Shown: positions 25,033-36,631 of the stretch, in pieces
Position numbering within the stretch: the stretch's first letter is position 1
How the letters are laid out: each line of letters begins with the position of its first letter
NCBI RefSeq assembly: GCF_051020955.1
Contig: NC_135018.1
Location: 12,525,439 to 12,589,438 of the forward strand
Direction of reading: 5' to 3'
Source of the DNA: Megalopta genalis
Taxonomy: Eukaryota; Arthropoda; Insecta; Hymenoptera; Halictidae
Length of the DNA: 64,000 nt
Translations under genes and position numbers: made by a program
The notes under the pieces: model-generated
The model's database searches: none
Told to the model about the DNA's origin: nothing
What the model saw: the letters and a program-made list of their open reading frames with translations, nothing else

Positions 25033-27999
25033 CTTTACACAAGAAGTTGTGTTTTGTTTTACAACTTTACCCATTTTGAAACAGAAATAAAACGACAAAT
25101 AAATCTACATATACCTAGATCAAGAGTGATGTATTCCTTCTCTGCCAAGGGTCGTGTGACCCATACCATTACTCGGCCGGTATTCCCACTCGCCGCACCG
25201 TAACAAAAAAAAAAAAAACGCTGGGAACGTGACGCACTGCGAAGTGCCGTTTTTGTAATCTTTGCGATATATAGATAGTGCAATGATAGTCAGATCGCGA
25301 TTTATGTACTGTCCGTCGCTCAGAAATTCGCTGAGAAAAGTGTAGAAGTGGAGCAAACGCGTTTCCCTTATTGGCAGAAATGATCCCTTCCTATTAGCTC
25401 CAAGTTAGCTGCAATACTGAATTTCCACGAAACGAGGGACTCGAGTCCGGCCAATTAAAAACAAACATTGCCTCCGGACTCCCGTCAGTGTCTCGCTCCT
25501 TCGCGGTAGTCATTATCGGCTAGGAGCACATCAGACGCGCGTGCCTGTGCATTGTGTGTGTACTTAGGTATTATTTACGCGAGCATGGACGAGCGAGTCG
25601 CGCGACGGGAGTCAGGAAGCGTAGAAGAACCGAGACAATTGTAAATCGTTACAGAAATAGTACTTCTATAGTAATTGATTGAAGCATTTTCTTAAATCAA
25701 GAACATATTCTAATAAAAATAGCGGAAAATAGAAATAAATGCCATCGTTATGAAGCAATGCATGCCAATCACATTTAATGTCGCGGATCTGTATGGAAAA
25801 TAGAAATTTTCCAAGATGACTGCAGGAAACAGAAGTGAAGTTAGAATGAACAGCTTCTTCTAATAATTTAGCTAAGTTGAAAATAGTGTAACGATATCAT
25901 CAAATAATTCTTATGTCTTCGTAATTTTATATTTCAGCTACTCATTTCTGCCATAAATGTATAAAATCCGCAGTCTAGTGTTAAGTTTCTTCGAATCGAT
26001 AACATTCGTCAGTCATCAAGTTGATTAACGTGGGAAATAATTGGATTTGCCCGCTACACGTTCAAAAATATCGAAAATCGTACCCGCCTGTACAATGTAG
26101 ATTAAACGTGTAAGAGTAGCTAACAATGGGGCTCACAAGTACGTATCAACCGCGTTCACGTGGACCACCAACTTCTCAAAGCTCGAGTCAATAGCCATGA
26201 TCACGGATTATAAGCGAGGCGTTAAAGTCACTTTGCGAAACCGGTCTTGCGCCCGGTGGCCAGACCTCACCAAGCCGAGACGAGGGTGCAATAAAATTAC
26301 CAGGCAATTGTATCCACGTGCCATGAACAACGAAAGGACAAGCAGTATCGGCTTCTGATCTTCGCCGTGATCGTGGCCCGTCGCGATGCACGATTTACCG
26401 CCGTGATTAATTTGTTGCGACCAAATATACCGGGTGCCCTACATACGCTTGTCATTCTGCTAGAAACTTTCACCAGCGATGAGTTTCTGTCAGGATCTAG
26501 GGACATCTTCTGATCCGTCCACTTTCTATCCCACACGACCTAAATATCTCTAAACACGTTTCTCGGCATATTCTTTCTGAACACTAAAAAACGTGCTGAT
26601 AATTTATCAACACATTTTCCGCGCATTCGTTGCTCGTTTAGTTCTGCTACTTTGTCTCGTCGCGATTCATTGCTCTCATTTACCTCCAACGTTTTCGTCT
26701 TTATCAGAGCTTTATAAAACTGTGGTCACGTGTGGAGGCTGATTCGCCTAATTCGATTACTTAAAATAACTCTTTAATTATTCATCGTGTAAAAACGCGT
26801 TTTATGCAAGAATGTCATAATATATGATGCATCGTCATTTGACTTTCTATTTCTCAATGAATATTGAGAAATTATTCATCAAATCTTGTCATTGTTATAA
26901 AATAATAATATAGATTAGTCGTATTTAGGACTCGGCGGTTCACGTGTCGAAAAGTTGTGTTAAATAATGAAATTAGATGACTACATAATTATTTGCGGCA
27001 TCGTTGGAAAAATATACTGTTTCCTACAGTTGCGCAACATTTCTGCATAGTTGGGAAGCAAGAGGGAACAAGTTACGTCAACGACGATCGGTAGAAGCTC
27101 CATTTCCTCTTACATTATTTTCCTTTGCGAGATAAAGTCTCTGTAACCGTACGAGAGCTCGTTTCCCGTGAAAGTCGAGAGTCTCGGTAATGGTGAAAAG
27201 CTCTTCCAGGGATCTTCGTGGCCGTTATCGTTCCCAGACCTTCCTCGAAAACTGATTCGGTTGATTTAGGAACGCCTCGAGCTTGTTTCGTTCTTTAGTA
27301 AAAATGCAAAGTTATATACGTTGACCAACTTTTACCTTCTTGCGTTCTGTCGATCTATGGCTCGGTTCAATTATAAAAACACTAACATTTTTAACTTCGA
27401 GAATTTCTTTCATCGAACATAATCTGTTATAAAACGACTGGCAATTGTCGTACCTCCAAGATTAAAAATGTTCATTTAAGAAAATCGTGACTTACTGTTT
27501 CGCAAATAAATACGTTCGAGTTGCTTGTAGGTGATCCGAGTGCAGAAGGTGCCTGGTAAGATATTTCACCTTCGCACGCATGAAAAACATTATCGCGCGA
27601 TGGAACGGAAAAGGTTTCGTACGGTCGAGCGGGCTTCACCCCCTGGATCGCCTTTCCAGGTAAATTTCTACTCCAATCTCGGAAAATTCCAGCAGACTTT
27701 TGTGCCCGCGCGAGGAACTCGGATGGACGCTTCCTCGAGAAAAGACCCTTCACTGTGCTATACACAACGCTCTCTGCACCCTTGCCGAGGAGCCAAGGAT
27801 GCATGATACAGGTAGGAAACGTTCCTTCGAGATTCTACGGAACGACCAGATTGTCCAACCTCTAGCCTCACCCTGCGATTTGTTTATTTTTCCATCAACC
27901 ATCCAAGAATCGCGGTTGCAACTCGATGAAACGATTTATAACATTACTGTCGCTTATGTCGGTTCTGTTATTTCTGCGGTCGTCTCAGTCTATCATTCA
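25033..27999. other. No supported gene over about 3 kb
   Basis: Mixed composition with frames of 60-120 codons that overlap each other and show no domains. A copy of the dispersed CATAAATGTATAAAATCCGC motif lies near 25951. Confidence 0.45.
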
Positions 28000-28248
28000 T
28001 TAACACGTTCCGTGCCGAGCTTTTTTTACTCGAATCTTCACACTTTGATATTTTACTAAAACTTGATGTATTACGTGCAATTATTAATTCTCGTACACAT
28101 AACAACGTAACAAAAACTTATCAACGCCCACTCTTGCGGTGGAAATTGATTCTTCGGTTCTAAATTTCTTGTAAACAATTTGTTCAGTTCACTAAGTAAA
28201 CATGCAAGCGTGTACCATCGATGGTACACGTGGCACGGAACGTGTTAA
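28000..28248 (-). mobile_element. TTAA MITE family D, copy 1
   Basis: A 249-bp span between TTAA duplications with inverted ends TTAACACGTTCCGTGCC on both sides. Next to one end lies the palindrome TGTACCATCGATGGTACA. This copy is inverted relative to those at 30431, 33298 and 62742. All four are nearly identical in length and sequence. Confidence 0.95.
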
Positions 28249-29264
28249 ATAATACTGGCTTTAGCTGAAAAGTTCTTTTCATTGTCTTCCGTACTGAACT
28301 GAGAGATATTTTAACTGCAGTGTCCATCCGCCATACCTCGTCCTTGACCAGGTTTATTCGAGTGTTTCAGTTGCCTTATTGATTGATTTACATACGTATG
28401 TACATCCATTGTGTTGCATCATGTAAACAGTTCTTTTTCATTTGTGCAGCTGTATCCTCCGATAGGAGATTAGACTTCGCTTAGACTTTTTATTTCTTTA
28501 TACATAGCTTTGCATTGCATAAAAAACAACTGTTGCGCTCATTTTAAGTAGTAGAAAGAATTTTATTGTTTTTTTTATTAATGCATCGTAGAAGCGATGC
28601 ATTGTGTAATTCTTTTTAAATAATTTACTGTTTTCTGCGAATAAAATTATAAAGAAGAATTCGTTTCCGTGGGAAAGTCGTGATAAAAGTAAAGTTGAAC
28701 TTATGCAAAAACAAGTGTTTTTTTTTTTCTTTAAGAATTACAGTCAGTCATGAAAATATCGCAACACCTTTCATTCGGAATCATTTTTTTTTTTTAATTA
28801 CATCAAACAACTTGAATTTTGTTGATACTTTAGGACTAGTTTCCAGAACAGAATTCACAGAAAAATCAATAAGACTAGTTATCTAAAAGAATGTTTCTCG
28901 TTTCTGCTTTATATTAGCAAAATCATTTCCGCAAAAAGTTTCATGAAATTCCAAGGCCAAGATAAATCCACGGACTGAGTCATCGTTATTGCAGATCGTC
29001 TATAATACTGATGCAACCGAATGCGTCACGATTCTGTTTCTTCTTCTGTACTTTCTCTGACGAAACCCTTTTCGTATTTCGCGCAACTGCCGTGCAAAAG
29101 CGATGGATGATAACAGCAGCGTTTCCATCGGTCTCAATTTGAACAATAAAAACGGTTCGCGTCTTCACACGACGTTTCCCTAAGCACTTGCATTTCGATT
29201 ACACTTTGCAACACCGGTGCCGCAATTAACGCAATGTATGTTTCCAACGCGCGTCATGACTTTT
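28249..29264. other. No supported gene; small hairpin
   Basis: AT-rich sequence. AATGCATCG and CGATGCATT flank six bases at about 28580-28603, a perfect 9-bp hairpin of unknown relevance. Nothing else found. Confidence 0.4.
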
Positions 29265-29268
29265 ATTT

Positions 29269-30080
29269 GGACCGTTTATTTTGAAAGTGGTGCAAGTCCA
29301 CTTTCTTTCGTTTCGAGAAAATTGAATGTTAGCAGATCTGACAATTAAAAAATATAGGTTAATTATGTAAAGTCTGGGAATGTTTGTACTAATTTATCAA
29401 TATGTAATTTGATTATATAAATTTCTTTTAGGCGAATTTAACTAAAATAATATACAATTTCCAGGCTGCAAATGGACTTACACCACTTTCATAATCAGTC
29501 AATTGTAAATATCATTTAATTTCAATTTTGAAATAACAAATATCACTTTCTGTTTTTGCTGGAATAAATTTTCCATTTTTTGTAAAGTACTCTTGTCCGG
29601 CATTTCGCTTAATTTTGTTTATTCGTTGCGTATATTTTCCTTTATTTTCTTTTACAGAATCCAAGTTTTCTCAGTAACAATATCCTCATCTGATGAATAT
29701 TCTGTCTCTATAACTCTTCTTCTCTTTTTACACTTCATTAATTTTTTATTTTTCATAGTAGAATTATCTTCATCCTCCGATTCTAAGATTATTCTTTTGT
29801 TTATATTCATGGGTCTTATTTACCCGTGTAAATTTATTTAAAATAAAATAAAATAACTATTTTCAATTGTCATAAAATAACATTGATTTACTATTTCTTC
29901 TTACCTATATCACTATCTGATGTGAATATGAAATTATCCATTGTTGGAGGAAAATAAAATAAGTAATCTAAAATAGTAACTTTTGGCACGAAAATAAAAC
30001 AATACAAATAGCAAATAAAACAATTGTGAAGCCACCGGTGGCCACTAACCCCGCCACCTGTCTATGGAAATAAACGGTCC
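29269..30080 (-). mobile_element. Sola-like DNA transposon, internally deleted, copy 1
   Basis: Ends starting GGACCGTTTATTT are inverted and flanked by a perfect 4-bp duplication ATTT (29265-29268, 30081-30084). On the minus strand it keeps the start of a protein gene, then jumps to a 3' region shared with the copy at 35884-36627 (common up to about 29547). The 4-bp duplication and the protein pieces suggest a Sola-type (Sola2-like) element; this class call is from memory and needs a search. Confidence 0.7.
29550..29941 (-). pseudogene. N-terminal fragment of Sola-like transposon protein
   Basis: Minus-strand ATG at 29941 opens MDNFIFTSDSDI, followed by a consensus splice donor GTAAG (29904 downwards). 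Splicing to an acceptor TTAG just before the codons for ESEDEDNSTM keeps the frame and gives an acidic segment followed by a basic KKRRR segment and a second acidic EYSSDEDIVTE. A separate frame further on reads RNAGQEYFTKNGKFIPAK, which resembles the conserved start of an insect transposon-encoded family (pattern GK-Y..K..VPAR). The two parts are separated by a stop or a second intron. The rest of the protein is deleted. Function is not established; I infer the N-terminal region of a transposase-like protein. Confidence 0.5.
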
Positions 30081-30084
30081 ATTT

Positions 30085-30430
30085 ATATAAGCAGTACGTT
30101 CACTTTGTGCATATATGAATGGTGAAGCTATCTTAGGAGAAAGAGGGAACTTCTCAAAGGACTCAAACCCACGACCTTTCGTAGCCTAACCGATCGATTT
30201 TGTTAAACATCCTCATCACCCGCTTGTCACCCCCGTACCTCTGTACGTTTCTTTTAACACGGTTTCGATACAACAGGAAACGAATGAACCATGTTATCCT
30301 TCTGTGCTCAACCGGTATGGTAGTGTTAACATTTTTACATAGAAAGATCAATCACAACAGCGGTTGAAACAGTATCTTAAAATCTGGTCGACACATTTGT
30401 CGCAGACACTGGCATGAATAAATTCCATCA
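30085..30430. other. No supported gene
   Basis: A short spacer between two mobile elements with only a 62-codon chance frame. Confidence 0.5.
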
Positions 30431-30679
30431 TTAACACGTTCCGTGCCACGTGTACCATCGATGGTACACGCTTGCATGTTTACTTAGTGAACTGAACAAA
30501 TTGTTTACAAGAAATTTAGAACCGAAGAATCAATTTCCACCGCAAGAATGGGCGTTGATAAGTTTTTGTTACGTTGTTATGTGTACGAGAATTAATAATT
30601 GCACGTAATACATCAAGTTTTAGTAAAATATCAAAGTGTGAAAATTCGAGTAAAAAAAGCTCGGCACGGAACGTGTTAA
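30431..30679 (+). mobile_element. TTAA MITE family D, copy 2
   Basis: 249 bp between TTAA duplications, same ends and palindrome as the copy at 28000 but in the opposite orientation. Confidence 0.95.
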
Positions 30680-31302
30680 CACTGACGCTGGTCCCGAAGT
30701 GTTTATAATCGAGCTATAAGTGGGGACCACGAAGTATATAGGCAGAAGTTCGGTAAATAAAGAATCGATGAATTATTAAAGACTACACGTTGTCGGTCGA
30801 AAACAGTCAGACGATTAGAGAGATTCGAGACTAGCCGGCGCAGCGCAAAGTTTTCCATTGCCTGCGATCGAGCGCGCCACGTGCATCGAGCAGAAAAGTT
30901 TTTTCCCAGAATCATTTAATTAGTCACTGTCACGGCTACGACAGCGTCGATTGCGAAATTATTCGAAATACAAATCGAAGCGACAATGATCAACAGCGGT
31001 CGATCAACATTCCCCCTCCCCCCTACTTTTTCTTTTCTTACAATATCGATGTGATACACGTCGATTTTGATGAAACTTCGGGAGAAAGTAGTCCTTAAAA
31101 AAATATTCGACCATATTTTTTTTTACGACATGGATGCAATGATAATTTTCGGCCATTCGAACTGAAATATTGAATTGCTATCATCACACATGTTAACGAC
31201 AGCTTATTTTTTGAAGAAGCCGGAGGCACATAGACAGGCGCTACATCACTTTCGTTTATTTTATGGTAGGGTCAGGGATTCCGGTAGCCTCGCAAGGCTG
31301 TA

Positions 31303-31504
31303 CAGTAATGTCTCCCTTACCGACGCTCAGATTGTCCACTAAAATGGATAATTTGGGATCAGGATTATAAGGAGGCTCGTTTTTATAATTATGGACAATT
31401 TATAACTATAAAAATAAACCGCTAGGCTCGAATAATCGTATCTCCTCTTCCCAAATTGTCCATTTTTGTGGTCAATCTGGGCGACAATTAGAGAGACATT
31501 ACTG
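31303..31504. mobile_element. Palindromic TA-flanked MITE family E, copy 2
   Basis: Ends CAGTAATGTCTC inverted, TA at 31301-31302 and 31505-31506. It is slightly shorter than copy 1 because a part of the left arm (the AAGAGGAGATACGATC segment) is lost. Confidence 0.85.
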
Positions 31505-31689
31505 TAGTTCCTGTCGATGGACAAATCCTAGGGAGTGTTGGGCATCTCGAAATTGTGGGTACTTGGAGGAGCGCATTCGTTGACAATGCAACTTGTCAAT
31601 AATACCAAAAATTTCAGAATCCATACTTTTAATCCCCGAAGGACATGCAATGAATTTTAGAATTATATGCATTTATAATTAGAACTGAA

Positions 31690-31860
31690 GTACGTAACCG
31701 AAACTCAGAACCGAAACATGACGGTTATACAGAACCGATATAATAACGGTTCTGAAGAACCGAAATCGAAACCAATATACCTCATAATAATTATGAGAAC
31801 ATTTCGGTTATGTCAAGGTTATGGTCAAGGCCTAAATCCTTTGTATTGCAGAAAATAAAT
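31690..31860. repeat. GAACCG-rich dispersed repeat
   Basis: Repeated ACCGAAAC, AGAACCGA and CGGTTCTG segments, partly inverted. A diverged complement lies at 46270-46430 (AACCGAAACTCAGTACCGAA on the minus strand). No ends can be placed. Confidence 0.5.
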
Positions 31861-33297
31861 TATAACAACATCTTTTATAACATTTGAAGGGTTCGATAAT
31901 CCCACTAAACCCTTCCTTAACTTCATCAATAACGAAAAATGCAACTTTCGTTAACCTTCGTTAAGGTATATATTTCTAATAGTTTAAGAAATCCTCGTCC
32001 CCAAAGGGAGTTCACCCTCAGTTTAATTAAAACTGAGGCACGCTTGGAAATTGACTCGGCTACGAAATCTGTCCGAAAGTGGAAACATAGGGACCGGGTA
32101 AATATGAAATGAAAAGCGGTTAACGCCCACGGCGGGTCGCTTATAGCCCGAAAAAAGAAAACGGTCACGACGCGGCTAAAATTTTCGCTCGGCCGTCTGT
32201 TTTAAACGCGGCAACTGCTTTTACCGCGATTAAATGGAGCGGCAGAGTTCACGAGCGGTGGGGTTTCTATCATTTTTAAAAAGCCCGGCTGGGTGGGGCA
32301 TTTATGTATGTATAACCTCGGTCAGGAATTCGACCAAGAATGTGCCGAAAACATTTGCTGTCTACCATCTGTTGTTTGCCGTTCGCTGCCAAGCTTTCGC
32401 ACACCCTGACGATCCGCGATTCGCCCACGTTTCGCGTGAATCGTTGTGCCAGGTTTCGCTAAAGTATCTTGCTTGGTTAGAAATTTCGAATTGGACATTA
32501 TCATTTTGCAGGAAAAATTTACTTCACCGACGAACATGAAAGTCTGCAGAAACCGAAACTGCTTATTTAATGGTATAGAAACCTGGGGTTTCTCGTAATG
32601 ATAGATAGGCTCTTTTTAATCTCATTCGATTAATTAGATCTGAATATTTCCTCGAGTTCCTTGGTCAGGGTTGCGTAATATTATGTATTCAATTTGCAGT
32701 CTGTTTTTCTATGCGTAAGAACAGATGATAGAATATGAAAAATTTTGTTGTAGAAACTTTGCATATACATATGTCAGTTTTACTTACACACGAACGCTTC
32801 GATTTTGTAGTTTTGGATCTAAACTTCTATTAAGTGCTCTTACCTGTAACAAACAAAATTATATATTTTATTGGTATGAAATTAATAGTAATATATTTTA
32901 TTAATATAGAAATTACATCTTATATTTTTATTGGAACATATTAAATTTCGCCCCTTCACACCATTACTTGGTAGACGTTCGTGTATTTGGCTTTTTTCCA
33001 TTAAGTGTGCAATAAAAGTCAATCTCTTCTAGTATACCAAATAAGCAAATGATTAGTATAATAAATTAGTTCATTTATGCATTATTGTGACCTGTAAGTT
33101 TGCATTTCGTTTGCATCCGAATTCTTGGCTTCTAAATTAGCTTCAGTGAAAGTAATAAATAACAACAACTATTTTCCTCGAAGCATGGAAAGGGTGACCA
33201 TGAATTTAATTAGAACCTGTAAAATGCAAGAGAGTTGAAAAAATAATCCCTACGATAGGATTAAAAACTTCGTAACTTCTGTTTCACTAGATGCATA
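31861..33297. other. No supported gene
   Basis: A CpG-richer patch at 32000-32560 with overlapping frames on both strands, then AT-rich DNA. Nothing recognised. Confidence 0.45.
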
Positions 33298-33549
33298 TTA
33301 ACACGTTCCGTGCCACGTGTACCATCATCGATGGTACACGCTTGCATGTTTACTTAGTGAACTGAACAAATTGTTTACAAGAAATTTAGAACCGAAGAAT
33401 CAATTTCCACCGCAAGAATGGGCGTTGATAAGTTTTTGTTACGTTGTTATGTGTACGAGAATTAATAATTGCACGTAGTACATCAAGTTTTAGTAAAATA
33501 TCAAAGTGTGAAGATTCGAGTAAAAAAAGCTCGGCACGGAACGTGTTAA
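33298..33549 (+). mobile_element. TTAA MITE family D, copy 3
   Basis: 252 bp between TTAA duplications. It matches copies 2 and 4, with an extra ATC in the terminal palindrome (ACCATCATCGATGGT). Confidence 0.95.
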
Positions 33550-34127
33550 ATTACTTCAATCCTATAGAATTTTTATAATCACTGATTCGACTAACAATGC
33601 GTTAACAAGAGAAGTAATGACCGTAAGTGAGTCAAGCTACGAATGAAATAGAAGCCGATCGTTTCTCGCAGAAAACGATGCACCGCCATCGCCATTTTCT
33701 TTGAGGTTGCATCACGAAATGTAATTCTGTCGCACACCTGTAGCCAGCGGTGAGTTTTTATGAGATCTGCGGACCTCGTAAAAATATTCATCGAGGTCGC
33801 CGAACGGAAAATGAATTCCCTGGTTACGATCGAGACGCCGAAACTTTAGATTTCAATACGGTATACTGCGTTCCGACCGGAAACAAGGCATGGGAGCTGA
33901 AACGAGGACACTCGAATGTGAACGCGTGTTGGAAACTTCACGGAAAAACGCAAGAAATCTCCCACAGAAGGATGCCCTCCGGAGATACCTACTTGTATGG
34001 CAACTAAGAGATTTCCGGGGTTCTGCGCGACGTCAAATTTTCCCAACTGGACCTGAACCTAAAACCTCGAATACTGGCACGCTTTTAATAATTCCGGTTT
34101 GTTACTGTTCCTTGACAGTTTGCAAAG

Positions 34128-34382
34128 TTAACCCTTTGACATACCGTCTTTGTCGCAGTTACTGTAATTAGACATTTTTCGATTACAATAATTTCTTAGA
34201 AGGGAAAGAAAATTGATGCTTATTGTGTGTGCCTAAATTTACTCGAATGCTTGAATATTGATGACAAGAGATTATAGAATTTTATTCCAATTTTAAAGGA
34301 CAGAATAACATCTATACTCAATTGGTTATTGTCAGAAATTTTCATGACGCGTCGGACATGTCAAAATACGTCAAGGGGTTAA
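34128..34382 (+). mobile_element. TTAA MITE family F, copy 1
   Basis: TTAA at 34128-34131 and 34379-34382 with ends TTAACCCTTTGACATACC and (complement) TTAACCCCTTGACGTATT. The copy at 61263-61827 is the same family, interrupted by a 309-bp insertion. Confidence 0.85.
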
Positions 34383-34481
34383 TGCGGTGTGCGAAAATTG
34401 GTATTCTATTAATCTACAGTCGCATTGCTCGAGATTATTTAACAGATACTTTTTAAGAGATAAGCGTGTAGATATTGCTAG

Positions 34482-34902
34482 TATTGGGATTATGGAATGG
34501 AAATGAATATGATTCTAATTCTTTGCTTAAAAGGACTTTATTTTATTCCTTTATTGAGAGAAGGTATATGGGCGAAAACGATCGAGCGACCAAACTCTAC
34601 TGAGTGTCCGGCAAGAAAAAACGCTTCTTTTATACCCTTTTTGGGTTCGTCTTGTCCACCAATCAGAGACGTTTTATTTGTCGCGTTTCACATTGTATAC
34701 GTGACGCTGGGACCCCCAAACAGTCAGGGTACGATGTATATCTAATGGTACCGGTGATGATGTATCGCGGTATCTACTATATACAGTTTACATCACCGTC
34801 GTTGCCCGCTGACGGAACCGACGAAAATGTAAACCGATATCTTAGTATCTTAGTACTAAGTAAACTATAGATTAATTTTTGTTCGAGGCTAAAATTTCAA
34901 CA
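34482..34902 (-). mobile_element. Solo LTR, minus orientation
   Basis: 421 bp, flanked by a 5-bp target duplication GCTAG (34477-34481 and 34903-34907). Read on the minus strand it begins TGTTGAAATTTTAGCC and ends near TAATCCCAATA; it contains a TATAAAAGAAGCG box and AATAAA signals as in LTR retrotransposons. The nearly identical LTR at 35425-35845 has the opposite orientation and a different duplication. The 5-bp duplication fits BEL/Pao or Gypsy; no internal coding remains. Confidence 0.9.
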
Positions 34903-35109
34903 GCTAGCATATCTATGCGACTTTGGTAACTGTTGTAAAAATACAAATAATACACCCATTGTACATCTTGTATAATGGTTGAATAATTTTCTTCTAAAAC
35001 CAGATGAAAATTTACAAAAAATGATCTTGATTGATACTATGTTTGTAATACGTATTTGCATGTACTGTATTTGTATCCTACCAGCATCGTATTGGTAGGA
35101 CGTAGCAAG

Positions 35110-35861
35110 TTAATAGGGGCTTTGTATCAAATTGCCGACGATCATTTCACAGATAATGTCCCAACCTAAACCGTTGCACGGACAATACTCTCGAACCGGC
35201 GTAGTGAAATCACCGACAATGTTTTCAGCGATACTCGTTTCACCGACATTGATTTTATGTTTACCTGCCAATCAGTACTGAATGACTATCACTGGCAGGT
35301 AAATATAAAGTCGATGCGGTGAAACAAGTGTCAATGAAAACACATTGTCGGTGATTTCACCACGTCGGTTACTTAATACTAGGATAGGACATTGCCGGTG
35401 AAATGATTGCCGGCGATTTGACACTGTTGAAATTTTAGCCTCGAACAAAAATTAATCTATAGTTTACTTAGTACTAAGATACTAAGATATCGGTTTACAT
35501 TTTCGCCGGTTCCGTCAGCGGGCAACGACGGTGATGTAAACTGTATATAGTAGATACCGCGATACATCATCACCGGTACCATTAGATATACATCGTACCC
35601 TGACTGTTTGGGGGTCCCAGCGTCACGTATACAATGTGAAACGCGACAAATAAAACGTCTCTGATTGGTGGACAAGACGAACCCAAAAAGGGTATAAAAG
35701 AAGCGTTTTTTCTTACCGGACTCTCAGTAGAGTTTGGTCGCTCGATCGTTTTCGCCCATATACCTTCTCTCAATAAAGGAATAAAATAAAGTCTTTTTAA
35801 GAAAAGAATTAGAATTATATTCATTTTCATTCCATAATCCCAACAGACACAAACCCGTTAA
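35110..35861. mobile_element. TTAA foldback MITE family G split by a solo LTR
   Basis: Arms CAAATTGCCGACGATCATTT and (complement of the right arm) CAAATCGCCGGCAATCATTT are inverted; a second inner inversion is TTTACCTGCCA and TGGCAGGTAAA. TTAA lies at 35110-35113 and 35858-35861. Removing the 421-bp LTR and its GACAC duplication leaves an element of about 326 bp. Confidence 0.7.
35425..35845 (+). mobile_element. Solo LTR, plus orientation
   Basis: 421 bp from TGTTGAAATT to ATCCCAACA (TG...CA ends), with a perfect 5-bp duplication GACAC at 35420-35424 and 35846-35850. A promoter-like GGGTATAAAAGAAGCG lies near 35690 and AATAAA signals near 35773-35790. It inserted into the right arm of the TTAA foldback MITE. 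Confidence 0.93.
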
Positions 35862-35883
35862 TAATCACGCGTAACATACATAT

Positions 35884-36627
35884 GGACCGTTTATTTTGAG
35901 AATGGTGCAAGTCCACTTCCTTTCGTTTCGAGAAAATTGAATGTTAGCAGATCTGACAATTAAAAAATGTAGGTTAATTATGTGATATCTGGGAATGTTT
36001 GTACTAATTTATCAATATGTAATTTGATTATATAAATTTCTTTTAGGCGAATTTAACTAAAATAATATACAATTTCCAGGCTGCAAATGTGGACTTACAC
36101 CACTATCATAATTAGTCAATCGTAAATATCATTTAATTTCAATTTTGAAATAACAAATATCACTTAAAATATATCTCATATTAATCCAATTTTGTTTATA
36201 AATAATAACAAGAAATAAAATAGGACTAGCATTTTTTATTTTGAACGTTAATTATATTTATATATTGTTAAACTTAACACAAGATATTGGTATTATTAAT
36301 TGTTTATGCACTTCATGTGGCAGTGTTTTGAAATATTCATGATGCACAGGAGGTATATAAGGTAATAGCTGCTGCATATCTTTACATTTTTCGTATGTAA
36401 TAGGCTTGGCATCGTGATGGAAATTGGACTTACACCACTTTCATAATCAATGGTTACGCAATTTCTTTTACCGGCTAATTTTAAATTGAACAAAGCATTG
36501 GCATTTTTTAAGATATTAAATACTAACTAGTTATAAACAGAAAGTTTACACCAAATTAAGCATAAATTACGTCATATCTCATTTTTTTTAAAAAAAGGAC
36601 TTACGCCACTTTCAAAATAAACGGTCC
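35884..36627 (-). mobile_element. Sola-like DNA transposon, internally deleted, copy 2
   Basis: Ends starting GGACCGTTTATTTTGA are inverted, with a perfect 4-bp duplication ATAT (35880-35883, 36628-36631). The 3' end region (about 280 bp, 35884-36165) is shared with copy 1, but this copy keeps the C-terminus of the protein. The motif GGACTTACACCACT occurs in the interior twice (about 36095 and 36427) as well as, slightly changed, in the terminal repeats. Confidence 0.8.
36258..36419 (-). pseudogene. C-terminal fragment of Sola-like transposon protein
   Basis: 54 in-frame codons ending at a TAA (36258-36260). They read KPITYEKCKDMQQLLPYIPP followed by VHHEYFKTLPHEVHKQL, a pattern I recall from the C-terminus of a large insect transposon-encoded family (KDLxxLLxxIPPxHHxFxxxL). 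The upstream codons are out of frame or deleted, so this is a relic. Together with the N-terminal remnant at 29550-29941 in copy 1, it indicates that both elements derive from one full-length parent. Confidence 0.5.
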
Positions 36628-36631
36628 ATAT

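Noticed and set aside
34497..35830. Two inverted 82-codon open frames with nearly the same sequence
   Set aside because: They lie within the two solo LTRs and include promoter and polyadenylation signals; the similarity comes from LTR identity, not a gene pair.
34482..35845. One large foldback transposon
   Set aside because: Each arm has its own distinct 5-bp target duplication, so they are two insertions.
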